A stretch of DNA of 64,000 bases from Bacteroidota bacterium (GCA_023416995.1 JAEZGI010000081.1:71576-135575), one strand, 5' to 3'. Positions 18,226-27,563 are shown, counted from the first letter of the stretch. Numbers and translations: made by a program. Notes: generated from the sequence alone by a model not told the origin.

Positions 18226-19698
18226 ATGAAAAGACTAAATAAATTAACGCTTATCCTGGGAGTAGCCGGTCTGTCGATGTTGGCGCCAGGTTGTAGCAAA
18301 CTGGAAGATTTTGGTGATACAAACCTCGATCCAACCAGGGTTAGCGTTGCCTCGACGAGGTCATTATTGACAAATGCGCTTCAGAACAGTATTCCTACTG
18401 CTACATTTGGAAACACAACTGCTAACCTTTACGTACAATATCTGTCTGAAGGACCATACCCCGGCGGATCATTGTATAGCGGTTTGAACTTTGCAAATGA
18501 CGGATGGTACACTGGTCCTTTATACAACCTGCAGGCGATCATTGATTACAACTCTGATCCCGAAAGGATGAACAGGGAAGCTGACCCCGGAGCAAACGGT
18601 TCACATGCTAACCAGATCGCTGTTGCGAGAATATTGAAAGCTTTCAGTTACTGGCACATGACCGACCGCTGGGGGCCTATTCCTTACGAAGAAGCACTGA
18701 AAGGTTCAGAAAATTTCACACCTGCATATACTGCACAGGATGTGATCTACAAGGATCTCTTTAAAGAACTTAAAGAAGCTGTTGCTCAGATGGATAATGG
18801 TGCTGGCCCTGCCGGTGATATTTTCCTCGGAGGCGACATGGATGCCTGGAAAAAGTTTGCTAATACACAGCGGATGATCATGGCGCTTCGGTTGTCGAAA
18901 GTTGACCCTGCGCTCGGTCAACAGGAATTTGTTGACGCAATGAATGCCGGCGTTATCACCAGCAATGCAGACAACATGTTGTACAGCTTTGTTGCTGGAG
19001 ATCCAAATAACTTCAACCCATGGTATAATAACTATTCCGTGTCATTCCGTAATGACTTTGCGCTTAGTAAAACGATGGATGATTTCATGGATCCGCTGGA
19101 CGACCCACGTTTGCCCGTTTACGGTGAGGTATTGCCTTCCGGTGAAGTTGTTGGACTTCGTTATGGTAGCAACCAGGCTGTAAATATTCCAAACGCTTAC
19201 AGCAGAATCGGAGATTATTTCCGCGGTCAGGGTTCACCAGCTGCCGTGTTTACCTATGCACAGGTATTGTTTTCTATGGCAGAGGCCGCTCACCGCAACT
19301 GGATTCCAGGTGGCGATGCAGCTGCTATGGATTACTATTATGATGGTATTGCGGCATCTTGGGAACAATATGGTGTGTACGATGCAACAGAGTTTGCATC
19401 ATATATTGGAAAACCAGCTGTTGCATATTCACCAGCTAATGCGGTTGAAAGAATCATTACTCAAAAATGGGTACATCTTTATCTGAACGGCTATGAGGCC
19501 TGGGCAGAGTGGAGAAGAACAGGATATCCTGCATTGCAACCAGCTCCTGATTATGTAAGTTCTGCTAACGCTATTCCAAGAAGACAGGCTTACGGAACGA
19601 ATGAGCGCCTGGTGAACAAAACAAATTATGAAGCTGCTGTGACTGCTCTTGGTGGCCCCGACAATCTTTATACAAGGATTTGGTGGGATAAACCATAA
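18226..19698 (+). CDS. SusD/RagB-family nutrient-binding lipoprotein
   Basis: A 490-residue surface lipoprotein that caps the SusC transporter and captures its substrate. The signal peptide ends in a lipobox-like MLAPGC with Cys23. The helical TPR-like scaffold of the SusD-like (RagB) fold is visible, with motifs such as FSYWHMTDRWGPIPYEEAL near residues 140-160, VLFSMAEAAHRNW and the C-terminal ERIITQKWVHLYLNGYEAW. It appears to belong to the SusD-like_2 subfamily rather than classical SusD. Transcribed with susC and ended by a strong terminator at 19731. Confidence 0.95.
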   Translation: MKRLNKLTLILGVAGLSMLAPGCSKLEDFGDTNLDPTRVSVASTRSLLTNALQNSIPTATFGNTTANLYVQYLSEGPYPGGSLYSGLNFANDGWYTGPLYNLQAIIDYNSDPERMNREADPGANGSHANQIAVARILKAFSYWHMTDRWGPIPYEEALKGSENFTPAYTAQDVIYKDLFKELKEAVAQMDNGAGPAGDIFLGGDMDAWKKFANTQRMIMALRLSKVDPALGQQEFVDAMNAGVITSNADNMLYSFVAGDPNNFNPWYNNYSVSFRNDFALSKTMDDFMDPLDDPRLPVYGEVLPSGEVVGLRYGSNQAVNIPNAYSRIGDYFRGQGSPAAVFTYAQVLFSMAEAAHRNWIPGGDAAAMDYYYDGIAASWEQYGVYDATEFASYIGKPAVAYSPANAVERIITQKWVHLYLNGYEAWAEWRRTGYPALQPAPDYVSSANAIPRRQAYGTNERLVNKTNYEAAVTALGGPDNLYTRIWWDKP

Positions 19699-19730
19699 CA
19701 AAACGCAGATTCACTATAAAATCTGGTTTT

Positions 19731-19774
19731 ATAAACGGGTTGTTTCCATTCCGGAAACAACCCGTTTATTTTTT
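19731..19774 (+). terminator. Intrinsic terminator after the SusC/SusD pair
   Basis: A perfect 17-base-pair stem (ATAAACGGGTTGTTTCC at 19731-19747 pairing with 19753-19769), 5-base loop ATTCC, then a run of six T to 19774. Confidence 0.9.
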
Positions 19775-19852
19775 CGGCAGATGGTTTTTTCAATAAACCA
19801 AGGTTACCTTCGGACGATTACTATATTTTGTAACTCAAATCAAATAGCGAAG

Positions 19853-20167
19853 ATGGACAATCCTAATCAGGCAGAAAACCAGATCAACATTGAGATTTCA
19901 GAAGAAACGGCAGAAGGACAATATGCAAATCTTGCGATCATTACCCATTCGCATGCGGAATTCGTGATCGACTTTGTAAACGTGATGCCGGGTACACCTA
20001 AAAGCAAAGTCAAATCCAGGATCATTTTGACACCGCAGCATGCGAAACGTTTTATGAAGGCATTAGCCGATAATGTTCAGCGATTTGAAGCTGCCAATGG
20101 TAAAATCCAGGATTTGGAGGATGTTCAGATTCCATTCAATTTTGGAGGTCCGGTAGCACAGGCTTAG
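19853..20167 (+). CDS. DUF3467 family protein
   Basis: A 104-residue cytoplasmic protein matching the small DUF3467 family: INIEISEETAEGQYANLAII, then HSHAEFVIDFVNVMPG, KSKVKSRIILTPQHAKRF and LADNVQRFE. The biological role is unknown. The open frame extends back to 19649, but that part crosses the terminator and the end of the SusD gene, so the ATG at 19853 is the real start. It stands alone, convergent with radC. Confidence 0.92.
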   Translation: MDNPNQAENQINIEISEETAEGQYANLAIITHSHAEFVIDFVNVMPGTPKSKVKSRIILTPQHAKRFMKALADNVQRFEAANGKIQDLEDVQIPFNFGGPVAQA

Positions 20168-20195
20168 AACTGGTGCCGTTGAAACATGGATTTGT

Positions 20196-20888
20196 TCAGA
20201 TAACGCCCTCATCAGCAAAACTGTAGTATCCGTATTCGCTTACAATAATATGGTCGAGCACTTTTATGTCGAGAAATCGCGCTGCTTCTTTGATTTTGGC
20301 GGTTAGTTCCTCGTCCGCCCGGCTGGGTTTGATGCTCCCGGACGGATGGTTATGACATAAGATGAGGCTAACCGCATCTTCTTCCAGGGCTTTTTTTAGA
20401 ATGATTCGCGGGTCAGCAACAGTTCCTGTGATGCCGCCTTTGCTGATAATTTCAAAATGATTCACCCTGTTTGAGCGGTTAAGAAACACCACCCCAAATA
20501 CTTCCTGTTGGTAATCTTTAAGCATAGCCTGGAGGTATTTCGCCATGCCGCTGCTGTCCTTCACCACAAGTTTTTCCAGTGATGGTCCCGACTGGCGCCG
20601 TCTTCCCAGTTCCAGAGCTGCTACCAGCGTTGCCGCCTTGGCTTCACCGATGCCCTTTACCCGCATTATTTCTTTTAATGATAATTTCCCGAGTTCCTGG
20701 AGGTTGTTGTTGCCGATCTGCAGAATCTCCTGTGCGAGCTGGAGCGCGGACCGGTTGGGGGTTCCGGATTTGATGAGAATAGCCACCAGCTCTGAATCCG
20801 AGAGCGCGTTCGCAGACTTACTTAGTAGTTTTTCGCGGGGTCTGTCATCGGCCGCCCAGTGTTTTATAGAGTAGTTTTGCGCTTGCAT
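20196..20888 (-). CDS. radC: DNA repair-type protein RadC (JAB domain)
   Basis: A 230-residue RadC homolog. An N-terminal HhH region (about residues 20-95; SDSELVAILIKSGT, LSLKEIMRVKGIGEAKAATL) is followed by the MPN/JAMM domain with the metal motif HNHPSGSIKPSRADEELT (H-x-H-x-P-S-G ... D). Despite the historical name, its role in DNA repair is unproven; the JAMM fold suggests a metalloprotease-like activity. Length is normal for the family. Confidence 0.95.
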   Translation of the reverse strand: MQAQNYSIKHWAADDRPREKLLSKSANALSDSELVAILIKSGTPNRSALQLAQEILQIGNNNLQELGKLSLKEIMRVKGIGEAKAATLVAALELGRRRQSGPSLEKLVVKDSSGMAKYLQAMLKDYQQEVFGVVFLNRSNRVNHFEIISKGGITGTVADPRIILKKALEEDAVSLILCHNHPSGSIKPSRADEELTAKIKEAARFLDIKVLDHIIVSEYGYYSFADEGVI

Positions 20889-21009
20889 GGGCCAATGTTA
20901 GCTACTACTTTTATAGCATCAACGGTTATAAAACGAAATAAAGTTGCGGCTTTGGCGTTTTAAATCCGATTCCAAATCCAAATACCTTTTAAAAGCCTAA
21001 ACTCCTGCT

Positions 21010-21231
21010 ATGAAACACAAATCTACCCTCGCTGCAATTGGCGGTTACCAGCCATTTCTTTTTTGTATCGGAATGTATTTTGTTGCACTGTTTTTCTCCA
21101 TTTTTATTTGTTCGGCTATTTTTTACGCCATCAACCCGAAAAAATCTGTTGTAAAAACATCGACCCGTGCGAATGACGGAACAGCTATGCTGAACTCCGG
21201 AAACCAGGTCTTGTTGTCGGTTACAAAATAA
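21010..21231 (+). CDS. Small single-span membrane protein, hypothetical
   Basis: 73 residues with one long hydrophobic segment (about residues 15-42, FLFCIGMYFVALFFSIFICS) followed by a basic and polar tail. I do not recognise it. It begins with ATG, sits alone between radC and prs, and has a plausible membrane topology with positive residues on the tail side, which supports a real gene, but no conserved motif confirms it. Confidence 0.5.
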   Translation: MKHKSTLAAIGGYQPFLFCIGMYFVALFFSIFICSAIFYAINPKKSVVKTSTRANDGTAMLNSGNQVLLSVTK

Positions 21232-21382
21232 ATTGCCGGACTGAGGGTAGTTCGAAGTCGCATTGTTTATGGGCTTTGACACATCGCCCACATAGTGATT
21301 TCACTTACGGTTTTAATTTTCTTTACACCGCTATTCCTGAATCAGCTCCTTCGGTATATCTTCGCCGCATATTTACAGCTGC

Positions 21383-22333
21383 ATGGAAAAAACGGTTAAA
21401 ATATTCTCTGGCACAGGTTCGCAATACCTGGCGGAAAAGATTGCGGTACAATTTGGTGGCTCCCTCGGGAAGGTCACCATTTCGCATTTTAGCGATGGTG
21501 AGATTCAGCCGGTTTTCCAGGAAAGTATCAGGGGCGACATGGTTTTTTTGATTCAAAGTACTTTTTCGCCGGCCGAGAATATCATGGAGCTGCTGCTGAT
21601 GATTGATGCGGCAAGACGGGCCTCCGCGTACAAAGTGGTGGCTGTAATACCCTATTATGGATATGCGCGGCAGGACCGGAAAGACAAGCCGAGGGTAGCC
21701 ATCGGGTCGAAACTACTGGCAAATATGCTGGTGGCAGCAGGCGCGGACCGTGTGATCACTATGGATCTCCACGCTCCGCAGATTCAGGGTTATTTTGATA
21801 TCCCGGTTGATCACCTGGACAGTTCGGCCATATTTATCCCTTACATACAGCAACTTCAACTGGAAAACCTTACCTTTGCCGCCCCTGATGTGGGTAGTGC
21901 GAACCGGATCCGCGAAATGGCCGCCTATTTCAATGCAGAAATGGTGATTTGCGATAAACACCGGAAACGCGCAAATGAGATAGCCAGCATGGTAGTGATT
22001 GGTGATGTGGAAGGAAGGGATGTAGTTCTTATAGATGATATCTGCGATACAGGCGGTACCCTGGCAAAAGCAGCGGGTTTATTGAAAGATAAAGGCGCAA
22101 GGAGTGTGAGAGCACTGTGTACGCACCCGGTGTTAAGCGGTAACGCGTATAAAAATATCGAAAACAGCGTTTTAGAAGAATTGGTCGTTTGTGATACCAT
22201 CCCCATTAAACCGGGTGCATCCAAGATAAAAATTCTCAGCGTTGCTGAACTTTTTGCGATCGCCATCAGGAATGCTTACGAAAACAGGAGCATTACCAGC
22301 CTGTTCGTCCACAGCCAGATGAGGAACAGATAA
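21383..22333 (+). CDS. prs: Ribose-phosphate pyrophosphokinase
   Basis: Makes PRPP from ribose 5-phosphate and ATP, feeding purine, pyrimidine, His, Trp and NAD synthesis. The 316-residue length is standard. Seen: FSGTGSQYLAEKIA, HFSDGEIQPVFQESIRG, the ATP-binding YYGYARQDRK, TMDLHAPQIQGYFD, the DVGSANR segment and the PRPP-binding loop VVLIDDICDTGGTL. It is followed after 30 bases by rplY; prs-rplY-pth in this order is a familiar bacterial arrangement. Confidence 0.97.
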   Translation: MEKTVKIFSGTGSQYLAEKIAVQFGGSLGKVTISHFSDGEIQPVFQESIRGDMVFLIQSTFSPAENIMELLLMIDAARRASAYKVVAVIPYYGYARQDRKDKPRVAIGSKLLANMLVAAGADRVITMDLHAPQIQGYFDIPVDHLDSSAIFIPYIQQLQLENLTFAAPDVGSANRIREMAAYFNAEMVICDKHRKRANEIASMVVIGDVEGRDVVLIDDICDTGGTLAKAAGLLKDKGARSVRALCTHPVLSGNAYKNIENSVLEELVVCDTIPIKPGASKIKILSVAELFAIAIRNAYENRSITSLFVHSQMRNR

Positions 22334-22363
22334 AAATTTCAATTTTAAACAAACATAAAAACA

Positions 22364-22996
22364 ATGAAAACAATTACAATCGAAGGACAACTGAGGACCG
22401 AAACCGGGAAACAAGCCACCCGCCAACTTCGCTCTCAGGAACTCGTGCCTGGTGTAATTTATGGTGGCGAAAAGGAAGTTATTTTCTCAGCGCCAGCCAA
22501 GGCTTTTAAAAACCTTGTTTACACTCCGGAGTTTCAGTTAGCAGAAGTAAAAGTTGATGGAAAAACTTACCGTTGTGTCCTTAAAGACATCCAGTTCCAC
22601 AAAGTAAGTGATGAACTGACTCACGTCGATTTCCTGGAGCTTGTTGAAGACAGACCGGTTATTGCAACTATTCCTATCAAGTTTACAGGTGCTGCCGCCG
22701 GCGTTAAAGCGGGTGGTAAACTGATCACTAAAATCAAATCTCTTAAGATCAAGGCTTTGCCAAAATATCTTTCTGAGAACATCGAAGTTGATCTGACAAA
22801 TCTTGAATTGAATGGTAACATCCGTGTTGAAGATGTACCTGCTGAGAACATCGAGATCATGAACTCACCACGTATCCCGATCGCATCTGTAGTTATGACA
22901 CGTATGCTCAAACAAGAAGAAGCTGCTGCACCATCCGCTAAAGGTGGCGCGAAACCAGCCGCTGCCGCTGCTCCTAAGCCAGCTGCCAAAAAATAA
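22364..22996 (+). CDS. rplY: 50S ribosomal protein L25/Ctc type
   Basis: A 210-residue L25 protein of the long (TL5/Ctc) form that binds 5S rRNA. The N-terminal L25 domain (RTETGKQATRQLRSQELVPG, PGVIYGGEKEV) covers about 90 residues; the C-terminal TL5 beta domain (FTGAAAGVKAGGKL, LKIKALPKYLSENIEVDLT) follows. The last 25 residues are a low-complexity Ala/Lys/Pro tail. A strong terminator lies 20 bases downstream, so pth probably has its own promoter. Confidence 0.96.
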   Translation: MKTITIEGQLRTETGKQATRQLRSQELVPGVIYGGEKEVIFSAPAKAFKNLVYTPEFQLAEVKVDGKTYRCVLKDIQFHKVSDELTHVDFLELVEDRPVIATIPIKFTGAAAGVKAGGKLITKIKSLKIKALPKYLSENIEVDLTNLELNGNIRVEDVPAENIEIMNSPRIPIASVVMTRMLKQEEAAAPSAKGGAKPAAAAAPKPAAKK

Positions 22997-23015
22997 ACAG
23001 TTAACCCTGTATACC

Positions 23016-23042
23016 AGCCCGGACTTGTCCGGGCTTTTTTTT
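23016..23042 (+). terminator. Intrinsic terminator after rplY
   Basis: GC-rich 9-base-pair stem AGCCCGGAC / GTCCGGGCT (23016-23035) around a tight CTTG turn, followed by a run of eight T. Confidence 0.9.
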
Positions 23043-23093
23043 GCCCTATACTCTCCAAAAAAAAATCGTTGAGGCATGACTGTTAGAAAATTC

Positions 23094-23122
23094 TTTGCGG
23101 AAAGATTTTTGTACTAATTTTA
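23094..23122 (+). promoter_or_regulatory. Probable promoter of pth
   Basis: TTTG at 23094-23097, 17-base spacer, TAATTTTA at 23115-23122 (one mismatch from TAnnTTTG), 16 bases before the pth start. It lies directly after the rplY terminator. Confidence 0.4.
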
Positions 23123-23138
23123 GCCACCCAAAAACAAA

Positions 23139-23720
23139 ATGATGTCGAAGTTTTTAATTGTAGGGTTGGGAAACCTTGGTGCAGAATATGTAAATACACG
23201 GCATAACATTGGTTTTGACATTGCCGAAGCTTTTGCAGCAAAACATAACACCGCCTTTCAAAGTGGAAGACTGGCAGATATTGCCACGGTAAAATGGAAA
23301 GGCAAAATAATAATCGTTATCAAACCCACTACATATATGAACCTTAGTGGGAGAGCTGTTAAGTACTGGATGGACAAAGAGAAGATTGAAATAGAAAATA
23401 TATTGGTTTTGCTTGATGACCTGGCATTGCCTCTGAATAAATTACGATTAAGGCCATCCGGTAGTGATGCGGGTCATAACGGTTTAAAGAGTATCCAGGA
23501 ACAATTAATGTCGGACAAATACCCCAGGTTAAGATTTGGAATCGGTAACGACTATCCGAAAGGAATGCAGGTTGATTTTGTGCTTGGCAAGTGGTCTGCC
23601 AGCGAGTTGCCAATGGTAAAAATGAAGCTTGAAAAATGTGTTGAAACCATCGAAAGCTTTGTGGCTACTGGCATCGAACGCACTATGACTCAGGTTAATA
23701 AATTGGATTTTAAACTATGA
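23139..23720 (+). CDS. pth: Peptidyl-tRNA hydrolase
   Basis: Releases peptidyl groups from tRNAs that drop off the ribosome. The 193-residue length is normal. The conserved core is present: FLIVGLGNLGAEYVNTRHNIGFD with the catalytic His, KPTTYMNLSG, the DDLALPLNKLRLRPSGSDAG stretch with the catalytic Asp, GHNGLKSI and YPRLRFGIG. The start is either of two adjacent ATGs at 23139 and 23142. Confidence 0.97.
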   Translation: MMSKFLIVGLGNLGAEYVNTRHNIGFDIAEAFAAKHNTAFQSGRLADIATVKWKGKIIIVIKPTTYMNLSGRAVKYWMDKEKIEIENILVLLDDLALPLNKLRLRPSGSDAGHNGLKSIQEQLMSDKYPRLRFGIGNDYPKGMQVDFVLGKWSASELPMVKMKLEKCVETIESFVATGIERTMTQVNKLDFKL

Positions 23721-23858
23721 ATTGTTAATTTGAATCTTTATTTTCGCAATAGTTCGCAAAGAAGACAATGTTTTGATATTCAATTTGCCTATGCAATGCC
23801 AACCTTACCTTTCCAGGTTTAACCTTAAACTATCATTACTGATAAACCCCTGTTGAAT

Positions 23859-24470
23859 ATGAAAATATTTTGTGTTGGCCGTAACTATGTAGAGCATGCG
23901 AAGGAGTTAGGCAACGAAGTGCCTGATGAGCCTGTGATTTTTATGAAGCCCAAAAGCGCCCTATTACAGGCCCATACACCATTTTATTATCCTGAATTTA
24001 CCAACGAACTGCATTACGAATGCGAACTCGTTCTGCGTATCTCAAAAAACGGGAAGTACATCCAGGACCGCTTTGCCAGCAAATATTATGATGCCATCAC
24101 AGCAGGTATAGATTTTACCGCAAGAGATATTCAGAATGAATTAAAGGAAAAAGGGCTTCCCTGGGAAAAAGCAAAGGCCTGGGACAACTCTGCCGCCGTT
24201 GGAAAATGGGTGCCTATCCAGAATATCAAAAACAAAAAAGACATCAATTTCTGCCTTTATAAAAACAAAGAACTCGTTCAACAGGGTAATTCAGGACTAA
24301 TGTTGAATAGCTTCGACAAGATAGTTGCTTACATATCGAACTATTTTTCGATCAATATCGGCGATCTTATTTTTACCGGAACCCCGGCTGGTGTTGGTGA
24401 ATGTGTTGTAGGAGATGAATTGGAGGGTTTTATCGAGGACGATAGCCTCTTTAACATCGAAGTAAAATAA
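23859..24470 (+). CDS. Fumarylacetoacetate hydrolase family protein
   Basis: A 203-residue FAH-fold protein (hydrolase, decarboxylase or isomerase of small dicarbonyl compounds; oxaloacetate decarboxylase and acylpyruvase are close family members). Seen: start MKIFCVGRNYVEHAKEL, FMKPKSALL, the metal-binding LHYECELVLRI (E-x-E), FTARDIQNELKEKGLPW and the GDLIFTGTPAGVG signature. The exact substrate cannot be assigned. The ATG at 23859 is used; an upstream TTG at 23853 is in frame. A terminator follows 9 bases after the stop. Confidence 0.93.
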   Translation: MKIFCVGRNYVEHAKELGNEVPDEPVIFMKPKSALLQAHTPFYYPEFTNELHYECELVLRISKNGKYIQDRFASKYYDAITAGIDFTARDIQNELKEKGLPWEKAKAWDNSAAVGKWVPIQNIKNKKDINFCLYKNKELVQQGNSGLMLNSFDKIVAYISNYFSINIGDLIFTGTPAGVGECVVGDELEGFIEDDSLFNIEVK

Positions 24471-24478
24471 AAGATTTG

Positions 24479-24507
24479 AAAAGGACAGTTAGCTGTCCTT
24501 TTTTTAT
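24479..24507 (+). terminator. Intrinsic terminator after the FAH-family gene
   Basis: AAAAGGACAG / CTGTCCTTTT stem with TTAG loop (24479-24502) running into a T tract to about 24505. Confidence 0.85.
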
Positions 24508-24530
24508 GCAGGTACCTTAAAGCCTCACTT

Positions 24531-26597
24531 ATGGCAACCCAGGATACTGTGCTCAAAGCTTTCCGGCTGATGTTATTGGCCAGGTCGATGGCTGAGATCT
24601 TTGAAGCCAACCGGGATACCTGCAGGTATGTTCACGCCACTTCACGTGGTCATGAGGCCATACAACTGGCAACCGCTTTTCAACTGCTTCCCTGCGATTA
24701 TGTGAGTCCCTACTACCGGGACGATTGTATGTTACTGGGCCTTGGCTTCACGCCCTATGAGCTCATGTTACAGCTTCTTGCGCGAAAAGACGATCCTTTT
24801 ACCGGGGGCCGGTCGTATTACTGTCACCCCAGCTACCGCGGGGCCAGTAAACCCACCATAATTCATCAAAGCAGCGCTACGGGAATGCAGGTAATTCCTG
24901 CAACCGGTATCGCCCAGGGCATCAAACACCTACAGCAATATCTACCGCACAGGCTGACTCCCTGTGCTACCGGCCAGTCACCGGTTGTGATCTGTTCGCT
25001 TGGCGATGCGAGCGTTACTGAAGGTGAAGTGAGTGAAGCTTTCCAGTTCGCGGCGCTACGACAATTGCCGGTTGTGTATGTAGTGCAGGACAATAACTGG
25101 GGAATCAGTGTCACCAGCACGGAATTACGGGCAATGGATGCATACGATTATGTTGCAGGCTTTACGGGCTTCAGACGGGTGCGGGTAGATGGCAGCGACC
25201 TTACCCGTTCGATGGAATGTATGCAGGACGTAATAGCCGCTGTAAGACTCGAACCGGGACCGTATCTGGTGCAGGCCAGTGTGCCCTTGCTGAATCATCA
25301 TACCAGTGGAGTACGCAAAGAATTTTACCGTTCTGAAGAAGACCTCAAGGCCCATGCGGAAAAGGACCCTATCAAATCAACAGAGCGTTGGCTGCTTGAA
25401 AATGGGCTGAGCCGTGACGCTATTGATCGGCTGCAGCGCGAGGCCATGGAGCAGATTGCAACCGATTTTCGCCGTGCAGTAGATGCACCGGAGCCGGACA
25501 TCAATACCATATCTGATCATGTTTTTGCACCCGCGCCGGTTACAGTAGAATCCGGTACCAGGGTGCCACCTGGTGCGCGAAAGATTTTGATGGTCGATGC
25601 TGCACTATTTGCTATCCGGGAAATTATGGAGCAGTTTGAAGAATCCATGTTATTCGGACAGGATGTTGGAAGACGGCTCGGCGGTGTGTTTCGTGAGGCA
25701 GCCACACTTGCAGAAATTTTTGGCGATCACCGCGTGTTTAATACAGCGATCCAGGAAGCTTATATACTCGGTTCAACAAGCGGCCTCGCAGCCACAGGTG
25801 TAAAGCCAATTGTTGAGATCCAATTTGCCGATTACATTTATCCCGGTCTGAATCAACTGGCCACAGAGCTTGCAAAATCATGTTTTCTTACACAGGGTCG
25901 GTTTCCTGTGCAGGTACTGATCAGGGTGCCCGTGGGCACTTATGGCGGTGGCGGTCCGTATCATAGCGCCAGCATTGAATCGCTTTTGTTGTCAATCAAA
26001 GGGATAAAGATTGTATATCCCTCTAATGCAGCCGATATGAAAGGATTGATGAAAGCGGCGTTTATGGATCCTAACCCGGTAATTATGCTGGAACATAAAG
26101 GATTGTATTGGAGCAAGGTTCCGGGAACCGAAGATGCACGCCAACCTGAGCCTTCTTCTGATTATATACTTCCACTCGGTGTAGCACGTATTGTACTTGA
26201 AACAAAACCAGGAACTATCGCTGCAGGAAACACCTGTTGCGTTATTACTTATGGACTGGGTGTGTACCTGGCAATACAGGCCGCAGCAGCTTTTCCGTTG
26301 CAGGTTGAGATACTTGATCTCAGAACTTTATATCCGATGGATGAGAAGCTGGTATTTGATACTGTAAATAAACATGGCAAGTGCCTGGTGCTTACAGAAG
26401 AACAACAAAACAACGCTTTCGCTGAAGCCCTGGCGGGCCGAATCGCGAACAAATGTTTTCACAATCTGGATGCGCCGGTTGATGTGCTTGGTGCGCTGAA
26501 TCTTCCAGCGGTACCGCTAAATATCCATCTTGAAAATGCCATGATACCTTCCGTTGATGCTGTACGTGAGCGAATTGCTTTGCTGCTGTCTTATTAA
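24531..26597 (+). CDS. 2-oxoacid dehydrogenase E1, fused alpha and beta subunits (copy 1)
   Basis: A 688-residue thiamine-diphosphate enzyme joining E1-alpha and E1-beta in one chain. It decarboxylates a 2-oxoacid (branched-chain keto acids are the usual suggestion) and passes the acyl group to a lipoyl E2. The alpha half has the ThDP motif GDASVTEGEVSEAFQFAAL followed by VVQDNNWGIS; the beta half starts near residue 350 with REIMEQFEESMLFGQDVGRR and has GVKPIVEIQFADYIYPGLNQ and VPVGTYGGGGPYHSASIE. No E2 or E3 gene is adjacent. A longer paralog lies at 51081, and the two differ in the alpha N-terminus. Confidence 0.93.
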   Translation: MATQDTVLKAFRLMLLARSMAEIFEANRDTCRYVHATSRGHEAIQLATAFQLLPCDYVSPYYRDDCMLLGLGFTPYELMLQLLARKDDPFTGGRSYYCHPSYRGASKPTIIHQSSATGMQVIPATGIAQGIKHLQQYLPHRLTPCATGQSPVVICSLGDASVTEGEVSEAFQFAALRQLPVVYVVQDNNWGISVTSTELRAMDAYDYVAGFTGFRRVRVDGSDLTRSMECMQDVIAAVRLEPGPYLVQASVPLLNHHTSGVRKEFYRSEEDLKAHAEKDPIKSTERWLLENGLSRDAIDRLQREAMEQIATDFRRAVDAPEPDINTISDHVFAPAPVTVESGTRVPPGARKILMVDAALFAIREIMEQFEESMLFGQDVGRRLGGVFREAATLAEIFGDHRVFNTAIQEAYILGSTSGLAATGVKPIVEIQFADYIYPGLNQLATELAKSCFLTQGRFPVQVLIRVPVGTYGGGGPYHSASIESLLLSIKGIKIVYPSNAADMKGLMKAAFMDPNPVIMLEHKGLYWSKVPGTEDARQPEPSSDYILPLGVARIVLETKPGTIAAGNTCCVITYGLGVYLAIQAAAAFPLQVEILDLRTLYPMDEKLVFDTVNKHGKCLVLTEEQQNNAFAEALAGRIANKCFHNLDAPVDVLGALNLPAVPLNIHLENAMIPSVDAVRERIALLLSY

Positions 26598-26757
26598 TGT
26601 TCCAACGTACGTTTTTAGCTTTCTGCGCACATGATAAGCACAATATTCGTACATCCCAACATTGAACCGCTTATAACACTTTAACACGCTAAGAAAAGCA
26701 ATTCTCGCTTATTTACGTAGGCTATCGTACATCATCAATCACAATCAATTACCAAGC

Positions 26758-27465
26758 ATGAAAAACAGGTATTTAAAAGGCGCCCATATTTCGGAAAGAA
26801 AAGTACGGGAGTTACTTAAATTGTTTTGCGACGATTTAACTGCAACACAGATTGCAACGATAACAGGAATCAGCCGTATCACTATTAATGCATATCTAAA
26901 ACTTATTCGTTCACATATTGCGTTACATACTGAAGAGCGGTTACCCATCACCGATAGAACGCTGATATCTTCTCCATCACTTGCACATCTTATGCCCGGT
27001 GAAACACCCGCGGAACTGTTGTTGCCTGAACTGGGATACAAAAAGCCCTTGTATGGCATTTTGCTTCACAACAATAACATCCGTACAGAAAAACTAAACA
27101 TATCAAACCAACCTGAGGTTTTCGATTGGTTGAAATCGGGCGGTGACCAAAATCGAAATGCAATACCAGTTCCGGAAATCGCAAAATACCAGGCATTAGC
27201 TGATTTCAACACCCTGAAAATTTATCGCATCAGGGATGGCGTTCCCAGGGTTAGTTCAATAAAAGGACCTGTGGATGATATCGAACTATTCTGGAGTATG
27301 CTTAAATCAAGACTGGTAAAGTTCCGTGGACTAAATGGTAATACTTTGTTCCTTCATGTCAAGGAAACCGAGTTCAGGTTTAACCACCGTAACCACGATA
27401 TATTTGAGATGCTGGTGAATATATTTCATCATCGTCCCCTGCACGTGGCAAGACAATATCACTAA
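26758..27465 (+). CDS. IS1595-type transposase relative, probably inactive or domesticated
   Basis: 235 residues. The N-terminal helix-turn-helix (residues about 10-50; ISERKVRELLKLFCDDLTAT, ITGISRITINAYLKLIR) and the C-terminal block (DIELFWSMLKSRLVKFRG, then FLHVKETEFRFNHRNHD) match IS1595-family (ISXO2-like) transposases well. The centre is much shorter than in active enzymes: the DESYFG-type segment with the first catalytic Asp is missing, and only a GILLHNN strand and the C-terminal Glu survive. No inverted repeats or target duplications were seen in the flanks. The reading frame is intact, so this may be a retained DNA-binding protein rather than a fresh pseudogene. Confidence 0.75.
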   Translation: MKNRYLKGAHISERKVRELLKLFCDDLTATQIATITGISRITINAYLKLIRSHIALHTEERLPITDRTLISSPSLAHLMPGETPAELLLPELGYKKPLYGILLHNNNIRTEKLNISNQPEVFDWLKSGGDQNRNAIPVPEIAKYQALADFNTLKIYRIRDGVPRVSSIKGPVDDIELFWSMLKSRLVKFRGLNGNTLFLHVKETEFRFNHRNHDIFEMLVNIFHHRPLHVARQYH

Positions 27466-27530
27466 AAAAGCATTGGTTATAAAAAAACCAGCAACGTTTT
27501 TTCGGTACTGGAATTTTTCTCATGTGATCC

Positions 27531-27563
27531 GCGGCCTTGATTCTTCTCGGCCGCCTTTTTTTT
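27531..27563 (+). terminator. Possible terminator after the transposase-like gene
   Basis: GCGGCC (27531-27536) pairs with GGCCGC (27549-27554) around a 12-base loop, followed by C and a run of eight T. The stem is short but GC-rich. Confidence 0.5.
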
